From an uncultured Aquiluna sp. (lineage in GTDB: Bacteria; Actinomycetota; Actinomycetes; Actinomycetales; Microbacteriaceae): a stretch of 64,000 nt of DNA. Positions within the stretch are counted from its first letter, which is position 1. The number at the start of each line of letters is the position of its first letter. The notes beneath the pieces were generated by a model. That model was given only the letters and a program-made list of their open reading frames with translations. It did no database searches and was not told the origin of the DNA. The stretch is from assembly GCA_913057795.1 (NCBI GenBank), contig CAJXOD010000003.1, positions 1-64,000 of the forward strand, read 5' to 3'. Below, in pieces: positions 18,102 through 27,912 of this stretch. Made by a program: the position numbers and the translations under genes.

Positions 18102-18842
18102 GTGGCCTCTCATAATCCTGCTTTCAACCAAAGCATGCGTTCCGGACTAGCCTCTGCGAACCAGAATCAGGTCAACGTTGAATTTGATCGCATGACCTCG
18201 AAGCCCATGACCATGGCGGGAACTACCTCAAAGGTCCTAGGCATGTTTTTGGCAGTACTGGTTGGAGCAGGTGCGACTTGGTACTTGGAGCTTTACTCCC
18301 TATTTTTCCCTGCAATGTTCGTAGGCTTAGGTCTTGGTCTTTGGGCAAGTTTCAGCAAGAAGGTCCGGCCAGGTCTTTACATGGCATACGCGTTGGTTCA
18401 GGGCGTTTTCATCGGCAGCATTAGTGGTCTGTTGGAGTCTTTCTACCCCGGAATTGTGCAGACTGCTGTTATTGGAACCTTTGCAACTGCCGGCACGATG
18501 TTTGCGGCCTACCGTTTTGGGTGGATAAAAGTAAACCAGCGCTTTACTCGATTCATGACTTTTGCGGTGACTGGCTATCTTGTCTTTGCGCTTGTAAACC
18601 TCGGGTTTGCAATGTTTGCCGGCATAAGTATTTACAGCTCACCATTCGGTTGGCTAATTGCCTTGGTTGGAGTAGGCCTAGCTGCGTTCACTTTGAATCT
18701 CGACTTTGAGGTTATTAGCCAGGGCGTTAGCCAGGGCTGGCCCGAGGAGATGGAGTGGCGAGCTGCATTTGGTCTGACGGCTACTCTCATCTGGCTATAC
18801 GTTGAGATTCTTCGATTGCTTTCTATTTTCAACCAAAACTAA
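18102..18842 (+). CDS. Bax inhibitor-1/YccA family membrane protein
   Basis: 246 aa with a soluble N-terminus of about 45 residues and seven predicted membrane segments. The layout and the ALVQGVFIGSISGLLE and LNLDFEVISQGVSQGWPEEMEWRAAFGL blocks match the actinobacterial Bax inhibitor-1-like family; the conserved acidic residues near the C-terminus (DFE, EE) are in the region linked to pH-dependent Ca2+ leak in bacterial members. The start is GTG at 18102 after AAAGGG. It is convergent with dnaE2; their stop codons overlap (18839-18842). Confidence 0.92.
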   Translation: MASHNPAFNQSMRSGLASANQNQVNVEFDRMTSKPMTMAGTTSKVLGMFLAVLVGAGATWYLELYSLFFPAMFVGLGLGLWASFSKKVRPGLYMAYALVQGVFIGSISGLLESFYPGIVQTAVIGTFATAGTMFAAYRFGWIKVNQRFTRFMTFAVTGYLVFALVNLGFAMFAGISIYSSPFGWLIALVGVGLAAFTLNLDFEVISQGVSQGWPEEMEWRAAFGLTATLIWLYVEILRLLSIFNQN

Positions 18843-21800
18843 GAGGCCCGTTTCTCCCATTGCTGCCATAGCTGGCGAAGGTCCCAAGCGTTTTCGGCAA
18901 GTATTGAAACCCCTCGCACTCCGGTGCGGCGAGTTTTTCCAGATATTAGAAGCAGCTTATTTTGAAACAACAACTGGCTGCATCGACGTTGTGCCTCGTC
19001 AAAGAAGGTGGCATCTGCAATGCCGGATCCGTCGTCCAGGCTAATAAATACGACCCTCTTGCCACTGCGCATAGGTGGAGTTTGGGTTGCAATTCGGACT
19101 CCGGCCACCAGAACCTCGGTGTTGCTCCTTAGCGAGCCAACTTCACTTGCCCGCACAACTCCCATCTCTTCTAGCATCTGCTGGAACTTTTGAATCTGGT
19201 GCTCGGAGATGTCCATCCCGGTAACAGCCATTTCGGCTTCAAGTTTTTGTTGCCTGGTGGGCGCAGTGTTGCCCACTGGTAATTGATCAAGGTTTGTTAG
19301 GTCAAATGCCAGCTGATTTTTATCAATTTTGGGCGCAGCCTTTGAGCTGATCTGTCTAACCTTTACCAGGAGATCACTTCGGTTGTGGATCGATTCTTCA
19401 TTCGATACTCCGGCTATTGTGTCCAGCGCGCCCACTAGTGCAAGGCGCTCTAGAGTTCTCCTCGAAGGCCTGGCTCTCAGATAGAAGTCAGTCACATCTG
19501 CGTAGGGTTGCTCGCAAATTATTCGGTCCATCTCAGGTCTTGAGATACCGGAAATTTCACCGAGTGAGACCCTCACTCCAAGCTCTTTGCCGCTTTTCTG
19601 GACAACGTACTGACTGGTTGAATAATTTACGTCAATTCCAAGGAGTTGAACTCCCAATCTTCTAGCTTCCGCGAGCAGCAATCTTCTTGGGTACATTCCA
19701 GGGTCGTGCGTCAGCAGTCCAGCTATGAACTCGGTGGGGTAGTGAGTTTTTAGCCAAGCCGAATGATACGTGGGGACTGCAAACGCAGCGCCGTGTGCCT
19801 TGCAGAATCCAAAGCTTCCAAAGCCTTCGAGGATTGACCACACACGATCGATTACGGCAGGAGTGTAATCTCTGGCGGCGGCTGACTTTTTGAAGTAGCG
19901 CTGAACTATACGAGACTTATCTGGCTTACCCAGCTGTCGACGCATCTCATCAGCCCTGGCTAATGAGCAACCCGTCATTACCTGCATTATGCGCATCAGC
20001 TGCTCATGAAAGACCACTACTCCGTAGCTTTCTTTGAGGATGTCATGAAGATCTGGATGCATGTAGTCCGGTTGGATAAAGCCGTGTCTGCCATCAAGGT
20101 AGGGCTTAATCATGTTGCCCTTCATTGGCCCCGGTCTGAAGAGTGAAATCTGCATTGTGAGGTCATTGAACTTGGTTGGTTGATGTTTGCCGGTGAGCTC
20201 TCTTTGACCTGGGCTTTCGATTTGAAACAACCCCAGGGTGTTGGTGGTCCTGATCATCTTGTAGACGGCGGGATCATCTCTTGTGACTTTGTCTAAATCG
20301 AGGTCAATATTTTTGACTCGTTTGATCTCCTTTATTGTGTAGGCCATTGCACTTTGCATCCGCACGCCTAGTACATCTAGCTTTAGAAAGCCCATGGGGT
20401 CCATGTCGTCTTTATCAAACTGGCTCATAGGTAAGCCCATCCCGCTCGGTTCGGTTGGGGTTAGGTCAAGAAGTCTTGAGTTTCCTAAAATCACGCCGCA
20501 GGGGTGCATTGAAATGTGCCTAGGCAACCTATCTAGTCGCTGGGTTATATCAACCAGCAGGTTTAGCTTGCGGTCAGATTCGGTGAGCTTGGAAAAGTTT
20601 GCAAGCTCGGGCTTATTCGACATTTCTGACCGAAAGTTTTTTGCCGAAAATCGCCACATGTTCTTAGCAATCTCGTCAACCTGCTGATCGTCTAATCCAA
20701 GTGCCATTCCGCCGTCTCTGACGGCACCCCTGCCTCGATAGGTGGACTGCATTGAAAGTAAGGTCACTCGTTTACCGCCGTAGCGTCGAAAGATCGCGCG
20801 ATAAATCTCGTGTCGCCTGGCAGATTCAACATCAATGTCTATGTCTGGCAAGGTGCTGCGTTCTGTTGAAAGAAATCTTTCGAATAGCAGGCCCTCTTCT
20901 ATTGGGTCAACGCTGCTTATGCCAAGCAAGTAGTTGATTAAAGAGCCAGCGCCGGAACCTCTCGCCGCAATTCTTATGCGCATGTCTCTAATCATTTGAG
21001 CCACATCGGCAACCGTTAGAAAGTAGGTTGCAAACCCAAGCTTGTTTACCGCTATCAACTCCTTGGAGAGTCGATGCTGAACAGTTGCAAGTTCGGCTGC
21101 CTTGATTCCTGGGTAGCGCAAGTTAATTGCAGCATGACTTCTTTGCCAGAGAACTTCGAAGGGGTTTTCTGTCACTCCAAGCGAAGATTGCTCTGGAGTC
21201 TTCGGCTGGTTCCAGCCACAATCGCCAATTGGATCTAGAGAGCACCTTTGAGCTAGAAGTTCTGTTGCTCTTAGAAGCGCCACTGACTCACTGGTGTCTT
21301 CGGTTACCTCTAGCGCGAGTGTTGCCATCCGATGTGATGGCTTTAGCCAGGCCTGGGCGTTTGGCTGGGGGGTAAATAGGCCTAGAGGTTCCAAATATCT
21401 TGCGGAATCTAAAATATCTGCGGTCAGGGCACCATCCGGCTCTATGTAGCGAACCGCGTTGGTTATAACCGGAGGAATACCAACTGTTTTTGCCAGATCA
21501 AACATTGCCTTTGCGTGCTGTGCGGAACCTAATTTACCGGGCTCAGTCATGTGATTCACTACTTCGATGGCAAGTGCAGCCGAGGCTGGAAAATACTCTC
21601 GCCACATCGTCGCTAAGTCACGTGCACTGGTTTTGGAGGTGAGCACAGCATCAGCTAGGGAGCTTTCAAGGCCAACCAATATCGTGCAGGAAGTTTCTTC
21701 CTTGAAAAAGCCAGCAAGGTCACTAATTTTTATCGAGACATCTTTTTTCCCGCCTTTTCGCTCCTGCGCTTGAGAGATGATGCGGCATAGTGTCGCCCAG

Positions 21801-22069
21801 CCCCTGCCTGAGTTGTTTCCGTGAGCCAGAATCAGAACGCGACCCAGGGATTTATCTGCGGTCACTTCTAGGCTGACACCCACGATCGGAGCTATGCCTC
21901 TAGATATGCAAGCTCCTATATGCTTTATTGCCCCGTAGAGGCCGTCTCGATCGGTTATTGCTAAAGATTCACAGCCCATTGAGCTTGCGGCCGCACAAAG
22001 CTGCTCAGGTCTGTTTACGCCATAGTGGGCGGAGAAGGCGGAGCTAACATTTAGATGAGTGAAGCTCAT
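18839..22069 (-). CDS. dnaE2: error-prone DNA polymerase DnaE2 (ImuC)
   Basis: Catalytic alpha-type subunit of the damage-induced mutasome, for translesion synthesis. 1076 aa. An N-terminal PHP domain (AFSAHYGVNRPEQL, ITDRDGLYGAIKH), the polymerase active site with PDIDIDVE near residue 410, FEEP-like finger region, helix-hairpin-helix near 850-870 and a C-terminal OB fold (VLVAGVRIATQTPPMRSGKRVVFISLDD) are in order. The short length and absent tau-binding tail separate it from replicative DnaE1. It is one base from the upstream small gene and thus under the LexA-type promoter at 22402-22430. No imuA' or imuB gene accompanies it in the window. Confidence 0.95.
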   Translation of the reverse strand: MSFTHLNVSSAFSAHYGVNRPEQLCAAASSMGCESLAITDRDGLYGAIKHIGACISRGIAPIVGVSLEVTADKSLGRVLILAHGNNSGRGWATLCRIISQAQERKGGKKDVSIKISDLAGFFKEETSCTILVGLESSLADAVLTSKTSARDLATMWREYFPASAALAIEVVNHMTEPGKLGSAQHAKAMFDLAKTVGIPPVITNAVRYIEPDGALTADILDSARYLEPLGLFTPQPNAQAWLKPSHRMATLALEVTEDTSESVALLRATELLAQRCSLDPIGDCGWNQPKTPEQSSLGVTENPFEVLWQRSHAAINLRYPGIKAAELATVQHRLSKELIAVNKLGFATYFLTVADVAQMIRDMRIRIAARGSGAGSLINYLLGISSVDPIEEGLLFERFLSTERSTLPDIDIDVESARRHEIYRAIFRRYGGKRVTLLSMQSTYRGRGAVRDGGMALGLDDQQVDEIAKNMWRFSAKNFRSEMSNKPELANFSKLTESDRKLNLLVDITQRLDRLPRHISMHPCGVILGNSRLLDLTPTEPSGMGLPMSQFDKDDMDPMGFLKLDVLGVRMQSAMAYTIKEIKRVKNIDLDLDKVTRDDPAVYKMIRTTNTLGLFQIESPGQRELTGKHQPTKFNDLTMQISLFRPGPMKGNMIKPYLDGRHGFIQPDYMHPDLHDILKESYGVVVFHEQLMRIMQVMTGCSLARADEMRRQLGKPDKSRIVQRYFKKSAAARDYTPAVIDRVWSILEGFGSFGFCKAHGAAFAVPTYHSAWLKTHYPTEFIAGLLTHDPGMYPRRLLLAEARRLGVQLLGIDVNYSTSQYVVQKSGKELGVRVSLGEISGISRPEMDRIICEQPYADVTDFYLRARPSRRTLERLALVGALDTIAGVSNEESIHNRSDLLVKVRQISSKAAPKIDKNQLAFDLTNLDQLPVGNTAPTRQQKLEAEMAVTGMDISEHQIQKFQQMLEEMGVVRASEVGSLRSNTEVLVAGVRIATQTPPMRSGKRVVFISLDDGSGIADATFFDEAQRRCSQLLFQNKLLLISGKTRRTGVRGVSILAENAWDLRQLWQQWEKRAS

Positions 22070-22354
22070 TTAGGGCGCGGCTTGCTCAATTTCCCAGTTG
22101 TCATCGGGCATTTGGTGCCTTAGCTGGAAAAAGTATCTATCGTTAGGGCTTGCCGCCCACAAGCGCCACATTTCTGTCTCAACCAGGTTTTGGCCCTGAC
22201 CGGGGTGGGCCTGACCTGCATGTTGCCACCAGAGTGATCTGGAGTACCAACGAACTGGACGGGATGTGGTCAAAAAGAGAGCATTGCGCCAGGTAAAGCA
22301 AGCCGGAGCACCGTCAGCATCAAGCACGACACCGGTGACTAATTCTGTTTCCAA
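22070..22354 (-). CDS. small protein of the dnaE2 cassette (DUF6504-like)
   Basis: 94 aa; the pattern GAPACFTWRNALF...WW...EMWRLWAA...YFFQLRH resembles the DUF6504 family, which accompanies imuB/dnaE2 cassettes in Actinobacteria. The family link is from memory of the pattern and is less certain than the gene itself. The start is TTG at 22354 after an AAGGGG site; no ATG is available between the promoter and this codon. It directly precedes dnaE2 and is the first gene after the SOS box. Function unknown; probably a mutasome accessory protein. Confidence 0.75.
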   Translation of the reverse strand: METELVTGVVLDADGAPACFTWRNALFLTTSRPVRWYSRSLWWQHAGQAHPGQGQNLVETEMWRLWAASPNDRYFFQLRHQMPDDNWEIEQAAP

Positions 22355-22365
22355 AGCTAGCGCCC

Positions 22366-22403
22366 CTTCTAACTATTCGAACAAGTGTTCGAATAGTTAG
22401 AAG
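22366..22403 (-). promoter_or_regulatory. LexA (SOS) operator in a 38-bp perfect palindrome
   Basis: Two 18-bp arms (22366-22383 and 22386-22403) are perfect reverse complements around a 2-bp centre. The core, TCGAAC-AAGT-GTTCGA (plus strand 22378-22391), matches the actinobacterial LexA consensus TCGAAC(N4)GTTCGA. It lies directly after the -10 of the dnaE2 cassette promoter. Confidence 0.88.
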
Positions 22404-22430
22404 TGTAAGTCTTAGCTAAGACATTTACAA
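22402..22430 (-). promoter_or_regulatory. promoter of the dnaE2 cassette
   Basis: Minus-strand TTGTAA (22425-22430) and TACACT (22402-22407) are spaced by 17 nt. A 14-bp perfect palindrome, GTCTTAGCTAAGAC (22409-22422), fills most of the spacer. The LexA palindrome touches the -10. Confidence 0.65.
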
Positions 22431-22676
22431 AATTGCCTGGAAGTTATGGCTCAGTTTTTTGTTTTTTACTATTTCCGGGGCCCAAAAGATCTAGAAACCA
22501 ATCAATTCTCCCGGTGCATCTTTGCAAGATGTCGACTCCAACAAGGGTGGCCACCTTGAGGTTTGCCTCTAATCGCTCGTAGCTAGCCTAAAACTAACAA
22601 GGCCTAAGAAAGCATTCAGGAGGTTGGGCACGCTAATAGCCTTCGAGCGACAAACTCAAAGACCATCTGGTTTTTA
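22431..22676. other. intergenic upstream of the SOS promoter
   Basis: About 245 bp between the dnaE2 promoter and the pabC 3' end. No reading frame, tRNA or clear terminator is seen; a T-rich stretch at 22454-22470 is not preceded by a good stem. Confidence 0.5.
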
Positions 22677-23471
22677 TTAGGCAATCGAAAGGTCGTCGCT
22701 TTGGGAAGAGTTGGTGAGAAGAGCTAGGCGTTTGCGAAATGAGCTGAGCCTTTTTAGGTTTGAGATCGGAATGTTTTGCCAATGACTTACGCCCCTGATG
22801 CCCTGAAGCGCTGAGAGGCTCCACACTTCGCAGCCCGCTAGGTCCTCTGGCTTCGAATTCACGAAGGCAGTTTCGAATCCTGCCTGATTTGCCATCTCGA
22901 AAACAATTTCTCTGGTGATTGATGGAAGCCACTCAGTTGAATTATCAGGTCCGCAAAGCACGTCGTCGCGCCACCAAACGATTGACGACAGCGCTCCATC
23001 TGCAACGTTCCCGTTGGCATCGAGAATGACCGCTTCGTCGGCGCCATGGAGGTTAGCTTTTCTTCTAAGCTTTTGGCAAACCGAGAGATCAGGGCCCTTG
23101 ACTTGAGCGTCAACCCGAGGGTCAGGCTCGTCTAGTGACCATAGAGAGCAGGTAAGAGTCCTAATCGGTGCTTGACGGAGTCGGAAAAATAACTGCTCAC
23201 CAGGGTTTTGTTCCTTGCGAAATTCGATTCTTGGAAACCAATCACCTTGCAACGGAATTGCGGACACGACGGCTTCAAAAAAGCCGCTCAGGTCCTGCTG
23301 CTGTATTTTGGTAACTGAACCAGAAAACCGCGCAAAGTGCCGTTCGATAACTCGGGTTGAACCGTTGGAAACCAGCCAGCTGTCTGCCACGCTAAGAGTG
23401 GTTGGTATGGCGTGGTCAATCGGATTCAGCTCACCGCCGGTGAATTGAAAGAAATCTCCAGTTACGCTCAT
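22677..23471 (-). CDS. pabC: aminotransferase class IV, probable aminodeoxychorismate lyase
   Basis: PLP enzymes of fold type IV; PabC releases pyruvate from aminodeoxychorismate to give p-aminobenzoate for folate. 264 aa. The likely PLP lysine is in KGPDLS, followed by ADEAVILDANGNVADGA, the class IV signature, and a late SALQGIRGV block. It is divergent from pabB with only 33 nt between the starts, which supports the PabC call over a branched-chain or D-amino-acid transaminase. Sequence similarity alone leaves the substrate open. Confidence 0.82.
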   Translation of the reverse strand: MSVTGDFFQFTGGELNPIDHAIPTTLSVADSWLVSNGSTRVIERHFARFSGSVTKIQQQDLSGFFEAVVSAIPLQGDWFPRIEFRKEQNPGEQLFFRLRQAPIRTLTCSLWSLDEPDPRVDAQVKGPDLSVCQKLRRKANLHGADEAVILDANGNVADGALSSIVWWRDDVLCGPDNSTEWLPSITREIVFEMANQAGFETAFVNSKPEDLAGCEVWSLSALQGIRGVSHWQNIPISNLKRLSSFRKRLALLTNSSQSDDLSIA

Positions 23472-23504
23472 CTTGTCTAGAGTACGGGGCTGAAAAAGGA
23501 TTAG

Positions 23505-24782
23505 ATGCCACTTTATTATGAACGCATAGCAGGGTGGAGCCCCGTGCCCGATACTTTCGTGGCTTTTTTTGGGAGCAAACCAAACTCATTCTGGCTCGAC
23601 CGGGAGCATCACCATGACGCTCGATTTTCGATAATTGGCTCCGGACCAAGGACTTCCCAGTTGCCGGAGTATGCCAAAGATGAGCAAAATCACAACTTGC
23701 CGTTTGGTTTTCGACCGGGCTTCGTTGGCGTCATTGAATATGAACTACCCGAAAAAGGACCACTGGTTGTATCGGGCATTGAGGTGGACAGGGCCTTTGT
23801 CTACGATCACGACAATCGCGCCATGTTTTTTGTTGGAGAGTTTGCGGATAAGGGATCTTTCGCGGAATGGTTTCATGCCGCCCTGTTACGTTTGGCTTTG
23901 TCCGGGGGAGATGCGGCCAACTATGCGCTTAATCACGACGCTGCTACCGCGGCCATCTTTGAAGTCAAGGATGCTAAGGCTGATTATCTTTCAAATATCG
24001 AAAAGGCTAAAGATCAAATCGCCAAAGGTGAGATCTACCAGCTCTGCCTGACAACTGAACTGTCGGGGGGTTACGTTGGGGATCCACTTGCGTTGTTTCT
24101 TCGACTCAGAAAAGACCATGGCGCGCCCTACTGCAGCTATCTAAAAGTAGGTGGCGTTAGTTATTTGAGTATTTCGCCTGAAAGATTCTTGACAGTCTCT
24201 GGGGTGAGGGTCACCAGTTCACCCATCAAGGGGACTCGTGCTCGATCGAGTGATCCTGAAATCGATTCGGCCTTGCAGGCATCGCTCGGGGCCGATGAGA
24301 AAGAGCGAGCAGAAAACCTAATGATTGTTGATTTGATCAGAAATGATCTGTCTTTGGTCTGTACGGCTCAATCAATCACGGTCGAGTCTCTATTGGCGCT
24401 GCGGTCATATTCGACCGTCCATCAACTTGAATCTGATGTTGCCGGCGAGCTGGCGAATGCTAAGACTGGCTTTGACGCGCTGAGCGCTTTGTTCCCGGGT
24501 GGTTCAATGACCGGTGCTCCAAAAATTAGGGCCTGCGCATTAATTTCGGAGCTCGAGAATAGGCCCAGAGGTGCTTATTCGGGTGCGATTGGCTGGGTCA
24601 GCCCATCAGGCGACATGGATCTTGGAATGGTTATTAGAACGGCCATCTTCGAAAATCAAACTGTTAGCATTTCCGTGGGTGGGGGCATTACCTCTGGATC
24701 GGATCCCGAAATCGAGCACACGGAAATGCAATTGAAGGCACTAGCTCTAGTTCAGGCAATGGGCGCCTCGGTGAATTGGTAA
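23505..24782 (+). CDS. pabB: aminodeoxychorismate/anthranilate synthase component I
   Basis: Chorismate-utilising enzyme that forms 4-amino-4-deoxychorismate with a glutaminase partner (not in the window). 425 aa. The C-terminal chorismate-binding domain is clear: GEIYQLCLTTELSG, SPERFL, SPIKGTRARS, DLIRNDLS, STVHQLESDV, FPGGSMTGAPK and GAYSGAIGW. An AAAAAGGA site precedes ATG 23505. The divergent pabC neighbour points to p-aminobenzoate rather than tryptophan. Confidence 0.9.
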   Translation: MPLYYERIAGWSPVPDTFVAFFGSKPNSFWLDREHHHDARFSIIGSGPRTSQLPEYAKDEQNHNLPFGFRPGFVGVIEYELPEKGPLVVSGIEVDRAFVYDHDNRAMFFVGEFADKGSFAEWFHAALLRLALSGGDAANYALNHDAATAAIFEVKDAKADYLSNIEKAKDQIAKGEIYQLCLTTELSGGYVGDPLALFLRLRKDHGAPYCSYLKVGGVSYLSISPERFLTVSGVRVTSSPIKGTRARSSDPEIDSALQASLGADEKERAENLMIVDLIRNDLSLVCTAQSITVESLLALRSYSTVHQLESDVAGELANAKTGFDALSALFPGGSMTGAPKIRACALISELENRPRGAYSGAIGWVSPSGDMDLGMVIRTAIFENQTVSISVGGGITSGSDPEIEHTEMQLKALALVQAMGASVNW

Positions 24783-24813
24783 CCTATAAGTTCGCTAAGC
24801 AAAAGGTCAATAA

Positions 24814-27279
24814 TTGCAAGAAGATTACAACGTAACAGCCATTCAAGATAAGTGGTTGCCGGTATGGGATGACCTGAAGCCTTTTGACTCGTCTAGAAAA
24901 GACGACACGAGACCCACTAAGTATGTTTTGGACATGTTCCCATACCCTTCTGGTGACTTGCACATGGGCCATGCGGAGGCCTACGCGCTTGGCGATGTTA
25001 TTGCTCGTTATTGGGGTCAAAAGGGCTACAACGTTATGCACCCAATTGGATGGGATGCTTTTGGGTTGCCTGCCGAAAACGCGGCAATAAAGCGCGGACT
25101 AGACCCAAGAGCCTGGACCTACGAAAACATTGCTCAGCAAAAAGCCTCTATGCGCAGGTATGCCTGCAGTTTTGACTGGGACAGAGTGCTGCAGACCTGT
25201 GACCCGAGTTATTATCAGTGGAACCAGTGGTTGTTTCTAGAGCTCTACAGTCGCGGTCTTGCCTACCGCAAGAACTCGAACGTGAACTGGTGTCCGAGCT
25301 GCCAAACGGTGCTGGCCAATGAGCAGGTAGTCCAGGGTCTTTGCGAGCGTTGCGACTCGGTTGTTACCAAGAAGTCTCTGACTCAGTGGTACTTCAAAGT
25401 GACTGATTACGCAGATCGACTCCTTGATGACCTAAGCCAACTAGAGGGCAAATGGCCCTCCAAGGTGCTCTCAATGCAGCGCAACTGGATCGGAAGGTCG
25501 CAGGGTGCAAATATTGATTTTGCAATCGAAGGCATGGATCAAAAGATTTCGGTGTTTACCACTCGACCTGACACTTTATACGGAGCCACCTTTATGGTTT
25601 TGGCAGCCGACAGTGAGCTAGCTCAGGAGCTTGCCAGTGCCGCATCTAAAGAGATTCACGAGCAGTTCAATAACTACCTCGAGGAAGTCAAGAAGGCTAA
25701 CGACATCGAGCGTTTGGCTACCGACCGCAAGAAAACAGGCGTGTTCTTGGGCCACTATGCGTTGAACCCAATAAACGATGAACGTATCCCAGTCTGGGTT
25801 TCCGATTATGTTTTGGCTGATTACGGAACCGGAGCAATCATGGCGGTTCCCGCCCATGATGATCGCGACATTGAGTTTGCAAAGACTTTTGGCCTGCCAG
25901 TATTCATGGTTGTCGACACGGGTGAAGAGGACCCAGCCGTGTCTGGAATTGCAACCAGCGGCGACGGTGTCATCGTGAACTCTGGAGAACTGAACGGTCT
26001 AAACAAGTTGGATGCAATCTCCAAGGCCATCGAGCTAGTTGAAGCGAAGGGCACCGGCAAGGGTGCGAAGAACTTTAGGCTTAGAGACTGGTTGATTTCT
26101 AGGCAACGCTACTGGGGAACTCCAATCCCAATCATTCACTGTGAAAAGTGCGGGGAAGTGCCGGTACCCGCCGATCAACTTCCAGTTGAGTTGCCGGCTA
26201 GCGAGGGCCTAGACCTTGCACCGAAGGGGACTTCGCCTCTTGGGGCCGCGTCGGACTGGTTAAATGTTGATTGTCCAAAATGTGGCGGCAGAGCCAAACG
26301 AGACTCTGACACCATGGACACTTTTGTTGACAGTTCCTGGTATTTTTTGAGGTTCCTAAACCCAAATTCTGATGAAGTTCCGTTCGAAAAGGAGCAAGCA
26401 GAAAAGTGGGCCCCGGTTGACCAGTACGTCGGTGGAGTGACTCACGCTATTTTGCACTTGCTCTATGCGAGGTTCTTCACCAAAGTGCTTCACGACATTG
26501 GAATGGTTGATTTTGAAGAGCCCTTTACTAGGTTACTAAACCAGGGCATGGTCTTGATGAACGGCTCAGCTATGAGCAAGTCCAGGGGCAATTTAGTTCG
26601 TCTCAGTGAGCAGCTTGATATTCACGGGGTAGATGCAATTCGTCTCACCATGGCATTCGCGGGACCACCGGAGGATGACATCGACTGGTCCGATGTTTCG
26701 CCAGCTGCGTCGGCTAAGTTCTTGGCACGCGCTTGGCGCATCGCCCAAGATGTCACTAGCAAACCAGAATCAAATTTCGCTTCGGGAGACAAAGGGGTCC
26801 GTAAGGCAACTCACCAATTCTTAGCCGGATTCAAAGAGGCAATCGAGAGCCATAAGTTCAACGTGGGCGTGGCCAAGGCCATGGAGTTAACTAACCACCT
26901 ACGCAAGGCAATTGACCAAGGCGTCGGCCCAGCTGACATTGCTGTCAGAGAGGGCGCCGAGGAGCTAGCGAAGGCACTAAGCCTCTTCGCTCCCTACACT
27001 GCAGAGGACATGTGGCAGCTGCTTGGTCACGAGCCGACAGTGGCACTAGCTCAATTCGCAGAAGTTGAGAGTGAGCTACTTGTCGAGCAAAAGGGCATCG
27101 CCATCGTGCAGATTGACGGCAAGCTGCGGGACAAATTCGAGGTGGATGTCTCTATCTCGGAGGATGAGCTCAGAGAGTTGGCACTAAGTTCCGAGCTAGT
27201 TAAAAAGACACTTCAAGGCAAGGAAATTTCAAACATAATTGTGCGTGCTCCGAAGCTCGTAAACATAGCCACCAAGTAG
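24814..27279 (+). CDS. leuS: leucyl-tRNA synthetase
   Basis: Charges tRNA-Leu. 821 aa. HIGH as HMGH (50-53), the CP1 editing domain with [12 protein letters not shown] and the AVPAHDDRD block, a zinc-like CEKCGEV...CPKCGG pair, and the KMSKS region. The latter reads AMSKS (586-590), i.e. the first Lys is Ala. The start is TTG at 24814 after AAAAGG; no closer ATG exists. It is a normal-length bacterial LeuRS. Confidence 0.97.
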   Translation: MQEDYNVTAIQDKWLPVWDDLKPFDSSRKDDTRPTKYVLDMFPYPSGDLHMGHAEAYALGDVIARYWGQKGYNVMHPIGWDAFGLPAENAAIKRGLDPRAWTYENIAQQKASMRRYACSFDWDRVLQTCDPSYYQWNQWLFLELYSRGLAYRKNSNVNWCPSCQTVLANEQVVQGLCERCDSVVTKKSLTQWYFKVTDYADRLLDDLSQLEGKWPSKVLSMQRNWIGRSQGANIDFAIEGMDQKISVFTTRPDTLYGATFMVLAADSELAQELASAASKEIHEQFNNYLEEVKKANDIERLATDRKKTGVFLGHYALNPINDERIPVWVSDYVLADYGTGAIMAVPAHDDRDIEFAKTFGLPVFMVVDTGEEDPAVSGIATSGDGVIVNSGELNGLNKLDAISKAIELVEAKGTGKGAKNFRLRDWLISRQRYWGTPIPIIHCEKCGEVPVPADQLPVELPASEGLDLAPKGTSPLGAASDWLNVDCPKCGGRAKRDSDTMDTFVDSSWYFLRFLNPNSDEVPFEKEQAEKWAPVDQYVGGVTHAILHLLYARFFTKVLHDIGMVDFEEPFTRLLNQGMVLMNGSAMSKSRGNLVRLSEQLDIHGVDAIRLTMAFAGPPEDDIDWSDVSPAASAKFLARAWRIAQDVTSKPESNFASGDKGVRKATHQFLAGFKEAIESHKFNVGVAKAMELTNHLRKAIDQGVGPADIAVREGAEELAKALSLFAPYTAEDMWQLLGHEPTVALAQFAEVESELLVEQKGIAIVQIDGKLRDKFEVDVSISEDELRELALSSELVKKTLQGKEISNIIVRAPKLVNIATK

Positions 27280-27342
27280 CGGTTTTTCTACAACATTTTT
27301 AGCTGCTAGTAGTCCAGTTGATTTTTGGTGCATTTTGTTTCG

Positions 27343-27912
27343 ATGCAGAAAATACTTCAATGGCTAAACGCTCTGGATTCTAAAAAGCGCAAGCAGCTTT
27401 ATCTTGCCGGAGGGCTCGTTGCGATACTGCTCGGCGTTTTACTTTCAAACTCCAGCGCACCTAAAGTGCAAGATGCAATAGTCGAGCAAAGTGCAAACTT
27501 CACAGTGTCCGGTGAGATTTTTATTCACGTAGTTGGCGAAGTATTAAAGCCTGGTCTATACGAGCTTTCCTATGGATCCCGGGTCCGAGACGTTATCGAC
27601 GCTGCAGGGGGTTTTACTATTCTTGCCGTCCAGTCAAGCGTCAACTTAGCTCGACTAGTTTCCGATGGCGAGCAGGTAGTGATACTCGCAGAGTCCCAAA
27701 TGGCCACTGACTCTGGTCAGGGTTTCATTTCCTTAAATAGAGCCTCTAGCTCGCAGTTGGAGTTACTGCCGGGCATCGGACCGGCACTGGCGGGTCGGAT
27801 TCTGGCATACCGAGACGAAATTGGGTCATTTGCCAGTGTCGAGCAGCTGCTAGAAGTTACGGGTATCGGCAGTAAATTGTTTGAAGACATAAAGGGCTCA
27901 ATTACTTTGTGA
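27343..27912 (+). CDS. comEA: ComEA-like DNA-binding competence protein
   Basis: Binds incoming DNA outside the membrane and passes it to ComEC. 189 aa from ATG 27343. One membrane segment at about 19-38, an SLBB domain (IFIHVVGEVLKPGLYEL) in the middle, and a C-terminal helix-hairpin-helix pair (SSQLELLPGIGPALAGRILAYR and LLEVTGIGSKLFEDI). The start is uncertain: GTG 27328 and TTG 27325 are in frame and none has a good ribosome site. The stop overlaps the comEC start. Confidence 0.92.
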   Translation: MQKILQWLNALDSKKRKQLYLAGGLVAILLGVLLSNSSAPKVQDAIVEQSANFTVSGEIFIHVVGEVLKPGLYELSYGSRVRDVIDAAGGFTILAVQSSVNLARLVSDGEQVVILAESQMATDSGQGFISLNRASSSQLELLPGIGPALAGRILAYRDEIGSFASVEQLLEVTGIGSKLFEDIKGSITL

